Positions 1 through 11,730 of a stretch of DNA of 64,000 nucleotides are shown in pieces; positions within the stretch are counted from its first letter, which is position 1, and each line of letters opens with the position of its first letter. The DNA comes from Taeniopygia guttata. Lineage: Eukaryota > Chordata > Aves > Passeriformes > Estrildidae. The stretch spans positions 6,274,001-6,338,000 of the forward strand of contig NC_133024.1 of the NCBI RefSeq assembly GCF_048771995.1. The letters are read 5' to 3'. A model generated the notes under the pieces. It was not told where the DNA came from, searched no databases, and saw only the letters and a list, made by a program, of their open reading frames with translations. The translations under genes were made by a program, and so were the position numbers.

Positions 1-266
1 AAAAACCTCAAAAGAGAAGTGACAGTATGGCTTTCATTGCCTCCTATAACTGTTGGATGGTTTTTGATCATTTATTACAATAAAATATTACTCATTCACA
101 AATCTCTAAAATTCCAATTAATTTATTAATATGATTCAGCCAAGAAGCTTACAGACTGAACTGTATTTATCTTCATGATAATAACACAGCAATTCTTAAT
201 GATTGACAAGATATTTTCAAAAATATAAATACAGAACTGAACTATTTCCCTGACCAAGTGACCTTC
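1..266. other. AT-rich sequence, no gene seen
   Basis: Unique-looking AT-rich DNA before the first LTR. I see no exon, repeat or RNA gene in it. Confidence 0.6.
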
Positions 267-897
267 TGTGCTGGAGTTGTCAAAGACCACCCTAGGTCGC
301 TGGGTGGCTTCGTGTGGTGGAAAAACTTCTCCTCCAACCCGTGCTTCCAAAGAAAGGCTCAGCAGTCTCTTGTTGTTCAGTCTCAAGGCAGTTTATTGCA
401 AGTTATCTAAAAGATTTTCTTCTGGGGCTGCTGTGGTTTGCTCACAGCTCAGGCAGAGGCACACACACACCCTGACATCCTCTCTGACTCCCGACTGCTT
501 CTTCTCTCCCTGCCCAGGGCTGCTGCTGTCTTTTATATGGTACATTACGTGATAAATGTTTATAGTTTTTCCCCAATGCCTATTACCTATATTGAATGGT
601 GCTTTTCTACTCTAAACCAACCTGTGAGTGCCAACATCACCAAGAACATGGAGGGAAGGAAGAAGAAAGAGGGAGGACAGGACAGGCCCAAATCCCTCCA
701 TCTTAAAACCTCTGACCCCCATGTACAAAACCAAAACCCCCCTGTACAGCACTCAAAAATTCTTCCCTCTACTTTGTAACTTACTTCTACTATATTATCT
801 AAACTTTTGTGACTTCTTGTTCTTCCTGCAAAGTAGGTAAATCATTCCTACTCAAACTCAAAATCACAGTTGTTTCCAGCTGCCTGCCAGGGTCTCA
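267..897 (-). mobile_element. Solo LTR of an endogenous retrovirus, minus orientation
   Basis: Read on the minus strand, the segment has LTR architecture. A TATA-like CATATAAAAG lies near 530-541 and an AATAAA poly(A) signal near 389-394. The element ends in CTCCAGCACA, which is TGTGCTGGAG on the plus strand at 267. The TATA-to-AATAAA distance of about 140 bp suits a U3-R-U5 layout, and the text is of a type common in songbird genomes. No internal viral region follows on either side, so it is read as a solo LTR. The right edge is uncertain (897 to about 958) because no clean target-site duplication was found. Confidence 0.7.
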
Positions 898-3800
898 AAT
901 GCTTCTGACTGGGGCCTGGAACCTCCAAAAATGTCTGAGGGACATTTTGAGTTCCCACAGGAGTGACTACATAGGAAAGAGGAGAGGTACAGATGGCTTC
1001 TGTCTGGAGTTCTGTAATGATGGTAGCTACCCACAACATTCTTATGTATAAATTTGAGAAACATGTTTGATGGGTGGACTGATGGATGTGTAAGGAATTG
1101 GCAGGATGAGCAAGTTATAGTCCATGGCTCAGTGTCCAAATGGAAACCATGAGCATTGTCCCTCGGGGGTCACTACCAAGATTATCTATTGTTATACAAG
1201 CCCCTAGTACTACTAAAATATTAATATTTAGCCATCAAATCACCATCATGATTGTCAGTATTTTGAGTCAGTAGCTGAATCCATACGTGGGCTTTTGTAT
1301 CACCTTTCTTAGATGGCCAAAATCTCATCCTCCTACCTAAACCCATTACAGCTCATATAATTTTTATGTGAGGGACCCAAAGAAACTTTTCAGTTCTTTT
1401 TATTTAAATGTATCCAAAATTATGCTCCTGCATACTGAAAACTCTATTTTGCTTCATATTTTGTCTCTTGTTATCTTGGCCTTGAAGGATAACACATTTA
1501 ATAAGTTTGAAGCAGCAGGATATCAGAAATACCAGCATTAGAAATATTCAAATCACACATTTGATATGCAATTCTTCACTTCCCATCAAATGTTTTCAAG
1601 CTTTTGTTGCCTACTTCAGCAAACAGGGTTATTCTAGTCACATTTTAAGGTGTTTTCTTTGATGTGCAAATAAACGAAAAAGTTCAGATAAGAAAATCCA
1701 ATATATTTTGTGTACTTTGCGTCAGCAAATCAAATAGATGAAGTGAGCTTATTTTGTACTGAGGGCAGAAAATGTCAGAAGGCATATTTAAAATTAAATG
1801 TGGTAATTGCAGGAAAATGTGTGTTAATACACTATTATAATAACAACAGGAGACCACAGATGAAAGGGTAGAATAAATTTAAAATATCTCTGCTCGTTAT
1901 AACCAAGCACAGCACAGAAAAGCAATATACTTTTTATAGATGCAGAACTGCTAGCCGAACTTTAGCAATCTCATATTTTTCTTGAGATTTTAGGTACTAA
2001 AAAATGAAGCAATTCTGTCTAACTCACAATATCTATAAAGACAATTATGTCTACTTACAGTGATTAATTAGCGGAAGACTTGCACTTTATGTAACCTAAA
2101 TTAGCTTAAAAATAAAAATTTCTGGCCTATAAAAGTTACTTTTTTGTCTATAGTTTATCTATTCAGTTGGGCTATATTTAATTTACAGAAACTACTTGCA
2201 GATGTTCTTGGATTCTAACAAGGTTACAAAAATGTTGTGGAGATGAAGAATTGCCAAAATCCAGGTGGGTAAACCATAGCAACAGCCATACCAGAATCAT
2301 GAGATCCTGCAGGCCAGAGCCTTCTGGAAAGTTACTCTGCTATTTGTTTAAGCAGGTTTGTGAAATGGGCAGTTTAAAACCAGAAGTCTCAGCACCACAG
2401 GCAATGTTTTCCCTTCTAACCTTTTCAGGTTGCAGGACTGAGCTCAGCTTGGAACCTTTAGTATTCTAGAGAAGGCCATACAATCTCTATAAAGCCATCC
2501 ATCCAAATCCTGAGCAGAACTGAGAATCGTGTTCTGGTGTTTCTCCAATCCACCCTCTTAACAGTGTCAACATCATGCACCACCATATTTTTTTCCTTTT
2601 TCTTTTCTCTTTTGACGTTGTTGGTAGGAAGCAGCACAACTACTTGGAAAGCTGAAGCACCCACATGTCCTGCAGCTGTGTGTGACCACAGTCCCAGAAA
2701 AAGGTGCATGTTTGGAACCCACACCACTTGGGAAAGGGAGTGCCTGGAAATGCAAGGATTAGTTGCAAAAGGGTATTTTAAATATGTAAAAATTATTAAT
2801 GCTTTTGAAGTCTTTAGTATTCTGTTTCATCAGTTGTATTAGTCATATTGATCCCAAATGTGTATTTCACTGATTGCTGGCTAATTATGAATCATTAATA
2901 AATCACTAAATTAATTAAGCTCCTTTGATCCTGACTTGGTTAAGCTATATTAGCCCATGACAGGTGCCAGCTCAGCAAATGTAGGGGCAATTCCTAGAAA
3001 TCAGAATTCAGGCCAGTAAATTCCATTTTCTCCTTGTCTTCATTTGTATGCAGTTGCAGCTTGAGTGTGCAGCTGCCACAGGAGACCCACTACTTAATGT
3101 AGTGTGACTGGCCTTTCTCTGGCAGTACAGAATTTCTAAAGGCAAAAAATCTTTCCTTTCTGTTTCTTAAATATAAAAGAAATATAACACAGTACAGGAT
3201 AATTTTAAACAAAATAAGGTTAGATAAATCTTTTTTGTTACTGCTCCAAGACAGTTACCTGAATTATAATTTACCTGAATTTTTCAACAAGGAGAGACAC
3301 AGAAAAATGTATTACCTGCTGTATTCTGAGCATCAGGGGAAAAGTATCACACATCAGTTACAGTAAGTTAGAAATCCTGACTACACCAAAAAAAACCCTG
3401 ATAAACATATTTCCACAAGTGTCTCACACAGGACTTCTATACAGCTACAGTGATGCTGTACAGTTCTACTGCTGCATATGTGGAGGTTTCTCAGACTCCA
3501 CTGCCTTGAGTCTTATTGTAATTAAACAGCTGCTCTTTAGAAAAATTATCTGGATTTTTCTTCTCATTGCTGAGATGAAAAAATGATGAAAATACTTGGG
3601 TAAGGGGAAGTTTATATTGATCCATTGATTTTATCTTTTTCATAAAGTTTCGTATGAGCTCATAGCTCATATTGTGATTCTACACTTATTCTACATGGAA
3701 TGCCTATTTGTAATATTTAGGAGTAGAAATAGAAACATCAATTTCCCAGAAAACATTAGGTCTCTATCTAAATTCCTTCAGGCATAGAAGTGACATGTTA

Positions 3801-4418
3801 AAGATGTAGAAATTGACATCTGCATGGAGGACCCTGAAGAAAAAACATCCTAAATAATGCTCAAGACAAATGTTTATTCACGGGATTACTCATCTGAATT
3901 TCCAGTATTTACCCTTAGATGGCAGTTAATCAAAACTATTATGAAAAGGGGGGAAAAGGCAGAGAAAAGAAAGCTAGAATTTAACTGCAAAAAAAGTAGT
4001 TTAAGCATTTTTTAAACTAAAATTGTTTCCCAAAATAAAGTATGTTAAAAGCTGCCCATGAAAATCAGTTAAAATATGACAAAATTTTATGCCCACAACC
4101 GATTTTAATGACTAATCTTCTTTTCATACCTTAGGCTGAAATTGCACTTCCTGACTCTCCTAGATTTCCTGAGGGGTTGTTTTCTCTAATGGGCTTTATA
4201 GTGCTCATTTAGCTCTTCCAGAGCTTCCACCTTAGAGAAGAAAAATGCCAGAAAAATGCCACAGGTTTGCTAGTTTTTCTTTAGACTTGAATGTGTGGTG
4301 CTTCAAAGTCACCAGGCATGTTTATATTACTCTTGACAAGCAGCAGTGATATGATCTAACAGCTTCCAGAGGTTCAATAATTGGAGCTGTGAATCTCTCT
4401 CCTGGACTTCCTCAGAGA
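898..4418. other. Intergenic, no gene recognised
   Basis: About 3.5 kb of AT-rich DNA. Short open frames occur, for example at 2251-2469 and 2458-2727, but none shows a domain, conserved motif or splice structure. A pyrimidine-rich run lies near 2587-2613. Confidence 0.6.
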
Positions 4419-4668
4419 GTAATAAAATATCTTGAGTTGGAAGGACCCATATGGATCACCCAAGCCACCCTCCTGGTTCTTCCCAAGAGTCACACTCCGT
4501 GCCTGGGGCATTGTCCAAATGATTCTTCAGCTCTGTCAGCCTTGGGACTGTGACCACTGCCCTGTCCAGTGTCCATCCACCCTCTGGGTGAAGAATCTTT
4601 TCCTAATATCAAACTTAAACCTCCCCTGACACAGCTTCAGGTCATTCCCTCTGGTCCTGTCGCTGTAT
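4419..4668 (-). mobile_element. CR1 LINE fragment, 3' end, minus orientation
   Basis: Starts with a decayed 3' terminus and then reads GAGTTGGAAGGACCCATATGG, the start of a reversed CR1 3' UTR. Typical CR1 text follows: a chain of TGTCCAGTGTCCATCCACCC, then TCTTTTCCTAATATC, then TCCCTCTGGTCCTGTCGCTG. It is 5'-truncated, as most CR1 copies are. Confidence 0.85.
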
Positions 4669-5345
4669 TGAGGTTAATATTTCCCCCCAGTATTTTGGTA
4701 TGAAACAACATTAATTTAATCTACTGATAGACCAATTTTTAATCGCAGCATGACAGTTAAAAGGAAATTTTATGAAGTTTTAAAATACTTCAAAATCAGA
4801 AAGATAGGATCTGTCAGGACTACATGTGACAAAAACATAGAAGACACACTCTGAAATGTTCAGGACATAAGAGAAGTTGTGCTCTACTCCAGTTCAAGAT
4901 TCCCAAAGTATTCATTGATGAAGACAGAGCAGAGGAACTAGATCAATTTCTAGTGCTTTCATAAGGAAAATAAATTATTAAATCAAATGAATAAGTGAGA
5001 TACATATTAGAATAACAGCACTCACACAGGAAGGAACTCATGTGGCAGTATAAGAACACAGACTGAGGTGTGCAAGCTGTTGCTGTGCCAGGAGACTACC
5101 AGGCTTGCCAGGGTAACCTTTGTCTACCAAAAGAGATGTTCCTGGATTTTCCTGCAATTCCAGGAACTACTGGCTGATGAGTCTGGTTTTCATTTCAAGA
5201 TGGATATTGAGAAGGAGAGTCTACAGAAAAACACACAGTCACTGAGCCTGAACAAAACCAGCCTGTTTGGAAGGGAACAGCCTGGCTTTCTGTGAAGAAA
5301 AATCCTAGCCCAGCAGTCTGGCAGATTTTTGAAGGGAATCAATAA

Positions 5346-6300
5346 CCACATCCAGCAGACATAACATATTTGAATTTTCAAGACACTTTCAATAAGGTTT
5401 CTCAACACAAATTGCTACAGAAACTGAACTACCTTATGACTGGGAATGTTTTCATAAAATAAAAAGCTAATTAAGGCAGAGAAAAAGAAAAGGAAGAGTT
5501 TGATGCTCCCTTTTCAGTATAAAGATGAGCCAGTCCTGGGGCCCTCCAGGCATCAGTGCTGTGATTGACTAATTTTATTCACCTTTCATGACAAAAAAGG
5601 AAGTGCAGATCTCCAAGCCTGCTGACAATAATAAGCTTTTCCAGTTTGACAGATGCTACAACAGTGCTGAGTGTCTCACTAAGCTGAGAGTGTGAACATT
5701 AGATGGCAGATGAGCTTCAGGGTAAACAGGTGCAAGTTTGCAAACAAAAAGCAAAAATGGTCTGAAGCAAATGGTCTGAAGCAAGCTGAACTCTGAACTA
5801 GCAGACAGCTCTGGGTCCTGGAGTCACTGCCAGCAGTTCCATGAAATCTTTTGGTCAGGGTAGAGTGGCAGGCAAAAAAGCCAACAACCCTTTGGGCATC
5901 ACTAGAAAGGATACAGGGAGAACAAAACCACAGAAGACCACACTGCAAACAGTTCTGATGTCCATGTCAAAATGCACCTTGAGCAGCTCCTCATGAGGAA
6001 AAGCTAGAAAGGTCTAGAATCTTTCCTGTCAAAGACCACAAAGCTGAAGAGAATATGATAATTCCTCAAAAACATGAAGATGCAGTGCAAATGCAAAATT
6101 ATTACAACCAAGTTATGCAAGGCTGGAAGTAAAGGGTATTTAATACTAGATTTAAGAAGTATTACAAAGCAGGCCTTAAACTTCTAGGTCTTCCTTCTGT
6201 CATGTTGCTAAATTAGGCTCTAACAGAGGGTTCAAAAGGAGTTTGGACAAATTCAAGTACCACAGATTCATTAATGGACATTAATGACAAGTTTCTTCTA
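5346..6300 (+). mobile_element. Ancient CR1/L3-like LINE relic with ORF2 traces
   Basis: Three protein blocks of a CR1-clade ORF2 can be read in order on the plus strand. First, 5361-5440 translates to ITYLNFQDTFNKVSQHKLLQ, matching the reverse-transcriptase block usually seen as VVYLDFQKAFDKV. Second, 5704-5739 gives WQMSFRVNRCKF, matching WQMKFNVDKCKV. Third, about 5862-5980 gives GKKANNPLGITRK and a decayed continuation, matching KKANTILGIIRK. The spacing of blocks two and three (about 56 codons) is normal. The spacing of blocks one and two (about 114 codons) looks shortened. At 6228-6290, text like AAAAGGAGTTTGGACAAATTC and CATTAATGGACATTAATGAC resembles the 3' tail of such elements. Stops and frame changes show it is long dead and much older than the other CR1 copies here. 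Confidence 0.7.
5757..5784. repeat. Perfect 14-bp tandem duplication
   Basis: ATGGTCTGAAGCAA occurs twice back to back (5757-5770 and 5771-5784) inside the LINE relic. It is a small slippage-type duplication that adds 14 bp to the relic and helps break its frame. Confidence 0.95.
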
Positions 6301-8930
6301 GAAGGCCTGGCTCTGCTGTTGTTAGATAGGGACCAGTGGTTTGAGTAATCAAACCTGGAATTAAACATGAAGTTACTACTCAAAACCAAAAAAAAACCCA
6401 TTTAAATAATTTAAATTTCTAGGTATAAGACCAAGTAAGTTGATTGCTGAAAATGCCTATTCATCAGTCTTGGACAAGTAGAAAAAACATCACATGATTT
6501 ATAGGAGTCTCTCCTCTTGGGACTAAATAGGCAGGAAAAAAATGGGAAAAAATCACACAAACTACTTTATAAAAAAAGCTGGGCAATCCAAGAAGCGAAT
6601 TAATATGGCTTGTTCAAACAGTTTGTGGGCATGTGTCAAGCTGACAAAATTTTGACACATGCTCCTTTAAGCATGCTAAACACATCCCACTTCTTTACAA
6701 AAAAGCTGGCAATTGTTGTATGGTTGGTGTTAGTGGGTTGTTTTTACCTTTTTTTTCTTTTTATAGTGGCGATACTTTTGTATATTTAATAATTTATATT
6801 TCTCTCTTTCTCATATGCTACCATTTTACATGCATTCTTGATGTTCTCGGGCTTTTCCTATTTGTTTGTCAAAGACCCATTAGTCTAGTCCTGAACCCAG
6901 GATGTTATTAGACCTCTGTTTAGATCCTTCGTTAAGTGACATGCTGAAAAAAATTTGGAATAGGAACGAAAACAAAAAACCTAAATGTATTCTTAAAAGC
7001 AAGTCTATATGGCAAGAAGTCAACAAATAGTCAGGCAGTTGATCATAGTGGGAGTAATTGTGACCACTCTTGACCACTTACACCATCCTTAAACACCATT
7101 CTATGATACAAATTTTCAAATTTTTGTATATTAAATTACCAAAGATATCTTAAGTGACAATGATATTAGCAAAGATTCTTTAGAGTGAAATCACCTATTC
7201 AACTATAATCTAAATACTGATCTACATTAAGTTTAATGTTTTTCTTTCAAGTCATTCACCTGTGGCATCCTCTCCTTTTGCACAGACATTTTATTTCTGA
7301 ACTGCTAAGGCTAATCAGCTTTTCTTTGATACTTTGAAGTTCTCAGAAGCTCTTCCTTTTTTCAGTGATTAGAAAATGTATCAGCCCTAATAAGGAAAGC
7401 CATTTATTTCCTTTCATTAGAAGGAGTGGAAAAAACAATACATAACTGATTGTCTGTGGTCAGCATTAAATGAAAACCTGTGTGGGTGATGAAGATCCCC
7501 AATGCTCCTTTATTCCTTGTGAATAATCAGCTCTCAAAAGCAAGCAAGGAACAAGAGAAAACAGCAAAGTTTCTTTAGGATGCAACATGAATCACACCAA
7601 TAAAGATAGTACTATATGAAGGTTTGTGGATCCATAATCTCATGTGCCTACTTTCATTTTGTTTCATCTCTTGTTTTTCTTTATAGGCATAAGTTTTTCA
7701 GAAAAGGTCAGATATGCAAAGCACAAGAAAAATACAAAGATCACCATCTAGGTGCTTTTGAAAATTTTTGCATATCCAGCTAAACAAGATGTCATTAAGT
7801 CAGTTGAACATCATTAACTCTCCCAATCTCAGGACAACTGCTGCAAAGGTGCAGAGAAGTATCTGCCACAACAGTTTTCAGCAAATAAAACTCAGAAGAA
7901 TGTAACAGGCAATGGGACAGTCCAATACTTTTGTGAAATATTTTCTGACTCAACATCAGGAACAGGAAGATTAAGAACAGAGGTGAGAAACTATTCCTGT
8001 TAATGTCTGTGTATGTGAGATCTTTGCAGTGAAAAATTTGGTTCAAATAGTGCCTTGGAAACCAAGTAGGAATCTCTGAAATCAGAGATTTCATCTCTGG
8101 CCACATATGTAAAGTGCATTTATTCACAGTACTTTTCTCAAAACTTCTCCATTTTCCATTCAGAGAAGATATAAGGGAAATGTTAACTAGCAGCCTGTAA
8201 TGGCTTATAAACCACAATAAATAATTGTTTTTGTTTTAAAAAAATAATTATTTTTAAGTATAACATTACTATTATCTGCAAATAATTAGAAATGCAACCC
8301 TCAATAGGATGAAAGATTTAATAATGTTATATTTTTATATGAAACGTTTCTCCAGACTCTCCAGAACTGTATTTAGCCATTGTCAAAACAAATATGCCAC
8401 CATATAAGCATAGAATAAAAGGAACAGGAGGATGTAGCTTTTTTTGCTGTATGTGTGCCTGTCTCCTGTTTTTTCCCCTCTTCCAGCATTAGGAAATGCT
8501 ACAAATGAAGTCAAAACAATGTATGTCACAGGAGATGAGAGATTCAGCTGTCTGTGACAATGCATCTGACAGCTTTTATTATTGCAGAAAAGGACATGGA
8601 GTTAGGCAATGGAATTTCACAAGGGGCTCCAACTGGCATAGAAAACTTTTCACACTTTGAACTGTAGCTCCACATGAGAAAATTTTAAAAGTTCAGGATG
8701 CAAGTTTTCTAAAATTTTCACATTTTAAAAATGTTCTTCCATAGTTAAAGATCATGTAAGGGAACTGAGTTTCAGTACCTGACTGAAAGTTTTGACATAA
8801 AAATTACATAGATATCCTAAGACACATTTTTCAAAGACATATTTCTATTTAGACCTTGCATATTCTTCCCTGGTGCAAAGAAAACTAGCACACATGTAAC
8901 CAAAATTAGGCTTTCAGAAACATTTGGGGC
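6301..8930. other. Intergenic, no gene recognised
   Basis: AT-rich DNA. The longest open frame is 140 codons at 7795-8217 on the minus strand. It has no signal peptide, domain or codon pattern that I recognise and is treated as chance. Confidence 0.6.
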
Positions 8931-9177
8931 TGTGACAAGGGAAGTTTAGGTTGCATGTTCAGAAAGCTTCTTCCCCCAGAGGGTGGTTGGGTACTTGGAA
9001 CAGGCTCCCTGTGGCAGTGGCTGCAGCACCAAGCCTGACAGAGTTCAGGAAGGGTTTGGACAATGCTCTCAGGCACAGGGTGGGATTGTTGGGGTGTTCT
9101 GTGCAGGGACAGGAGTTGGACTTTGATGGTTCTTGTGAGTCCCTTCTAAATCCTCATATACTATGATTCTATGATTG
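8931..9177 (+). mobile_element. CR1 LINE 3' end, plus orientation
   Basis: Contains the standard CR1 3' UTR order: CAGAGGGTGGTTGGGTACTT, GGAACAGGCTCCCTGTGGCA, GCACCAAGCCTGACAGAGTT, TTTGGACAATGCTCTCAGGC and GGACAGGAGTTGGACTTTGA. It ends with CTATGATTCTATGATT near 9160-9176, the family-specific 3' terminal repeat. Strand and complete 3' end are therefore certain. It is 5'-truncated near 8931. Confidence 0.95.
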
Positions 9178-11470
9178 CAGGATAAGGAAATAAACTATGA
9201 CCCAATAAAGCATTAATAAGTAAATGCCTACCAAAATACTGTTTGTGTATTAAGAAACCCGTTTGGTCTTCAGCCACTATTGAACTGTGTGTGTAACCTC
9301 TGAAATGTGGACAAAAAATTAAATACACAAGGAAGACAAAAATGAAGATTTCATATGAAAGGGAAGGACTAAAATCTTATACTCTCAATTAATCTGTAGG
9401 TTATTAAGCAAAAAGAATCTTTTAAATCAATTCAGGGACCTATTTCACCAGCTGAGAGCATTAGAAAACCATTTATTTTCAAAAGGAGGCATTACAGAAG
9501 GTATTCCAAATTTTCATGCAAGTTCTTAACATCCAAAATCAACTCCAGGAATGCCTTAGCCTTCACAGGTCTGAATCCAAGCACTGAACAAGACTTCAAA
9601 TTGCCACCATCTAATATGTGTTTAGTCACACACAGTCTGTAAAATGCTTAAGTGAAGTCTGATGAACATAAAAAAAACCAAGCAACTCGTTAACATTTCA
9701 CTCCATGGGCACACTCAGTATTCAAAACTTATTGTGTGAAACCATGTAAGCACTTAAACAGGTTAGCTAAAAAATTAGTATATGCTTAAGGTACACATAA
9801 AACCAATTTTGGTACATCATCTCATAAATAAAAACATGAAGATTGTTTTATTTGTGGTCCTGTTATTCTGGTGTTGAAGTACACTGAAAGAAATTTTCTA
9901 TTTTAGAAAATCCAAGCAAAAGAGGGAAGCTGCCTTTCCTAAAAATACCAAAAAACCCACAACAGACAAGAAACAAACCTAAACACACTACTACAACACA
10001 GACAACTGCTAGAAAAGATGAAATATAACACTTGGAAATCTCAGTGACTTAAACTTAGGAGCCCAGCCTGTCACAGACCAGTTGGTGTCAATCTTGTTTT
10101 TAAGCAGAATTCAGTGAAGCAGTCATCACTTACAGTGTAAGTAGAAATGTGTTGTTATGAATACACAATTTAGCAGTAACTACTGAACCTGAAGTCAGAC
10201 TCATTTCTAAGTTCCCACCTTCTACTTTTATTCATGTACTTACTATTCTTTCCATGGTAAAGATCTCCATTCTATTCCACCTCGTTCTACCAGAAAGAAA
10301 TCTGATTGCTTTGCCAAGTTTTCTCTCTCCACGTGACTAAGTCCAACATCACTTTACAGCAACTCTCCTGTAATAGGATACCAGGCCTATTTTTTACATC
10401 TTCACATGCGGATTTACATTTATATATGTAAAAATATCTCACATATTACATATTGTCGTTATTAAGAGTGGGATACAGGTATTTTCTTACTGCAGAATGC
10501 AAATAGTTGGATTGTATGCTCCATGTTACCAGACTGATGATGAAAGGACCTTTTCTGTCTGGAGCAACTTCAAGTAAAATCTTTACCTTTCACTATTTCT
10601 TAATAGCATTTTGACAAGCTGAAACAAAACCCTCAATGCATTTGACTTCTCTTGATGAACGAAAATCTAAACCCAACTACCACGTTGAAGCAAAATTGCT
10701 CATAATAACTAAGAAACCACTTTGGCAACAGCAGAAGAAAAAGAAAAAAATGTAATTCAGATTTTTACCTGAAAGTGCACTTCATGATGAAGTCTGTCAT
10801 GCTTCAAGTGTTGAGTTTTGGTGAGTTTTTCGACAACACATTTATGATGACACAATCTGACAAATACAGACTGTCCACTGCTGCTAGTAATTTTTAGCAA
10901 TCAGCCTTTTATACAAAAAGTAGGTCAGACTGACCCATCACATTCTGCTAGGAGGTTTTTGGAGGAAAGATATAGAACACCAGTGTGAAATTCACATCAG
11001 TACATTCTATAATTCAGTCATATTAGTTGTGTACAAGCAACAGAAGAATCTTGGATGGAAAAAAAGATTAACTGTATTGAAAATACAATCAAATGAAAGA
11101 AAGAAACCATATGAATTTTTGAGCCTGTTACCAATTTTTCTAGAAAATTTCACTGAATAAGAGACAAAACACAACTTGCAGAGTTACACATAGACTCACA
11201 TACTGAATATAGATTAATAATCTTTAAAATATTTCTGTCCTTGGAAAGCTTAATGACCACTTTCAAACCAATTTAGTCAGCAAAGTGTCAGGTGAAAAGA
11301 GCACATTATTTTACTTTTAGCTAACAAAAATTACATATTCCAGTCAGCATCAGTTTTTACAATACCATACTGTTCCTTACAGATGTTTAGATTGATTTGT
11401 CCCTGGTATATGTACATTAAAAGAATGTGGTAGTCAAGGCATTATCCAGCATTTGAGGACAAAAACTAAT
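9178..11470. other. Intergenic, no gene recognised
   Basis: AT-rich DNA with an A/C-rich low-complexity patch near 9947-10002. No exon or repeat family recognised. Confidence 0.6.
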
Positions 11471-11730
11471 CACAGAATCATAGAATTATTTGGACTGAAA
11501 CGAACCTTCAAGCTCATTCCATTCCACATCCTCGTGCCATGGGTGGGGGCAGCTTTCACTAGACCAGGCTGCTCAGAGCCTCATCCAACCTGGCCTTGAA
11601 CACTTCCAGGGATGGAGCATCCAGAGCTCCTCTGGGAAACCTCTGCCAGGGCCTCAGCACCCTCACAGGGAAGAAGTTTTCCTAATATATAATCGAAACC
11701 CATTCTCAGTTTGAAACCATTCCCTCAGCA
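11471..11730 (-). mobile_element. CR1 LINE 3' end, minus orientation
   Basis: Begins CACAGAATCATAGAATTATT, the reversed CR1 3' terminus. It continues with CTGCTCAGAGCCTCATCCAA, CTGGCCTTGAACACTTCCAG, GGGATGGAGCATCCAGAGCT and CACAGGGAAGAAGTTTTCCT, the usual reversed 3' UTR. It is 5'-truncated near 11730. Confidence 0.95.

Noticed and set aside
5068..5295. Open frame just before the LINE relic as its upstream ORF2 part
   Set aside because: I could not match its residues to reverse-transcriptase blocks, so the relic is started at 5346 only.
7795..8217. 140-codon open frame on the minus strand, the longest in the window
   Set aside because: No domain, signal, splice context or family resemblance. 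A frame of this length is expected by chance in 64 kb read in six frames.
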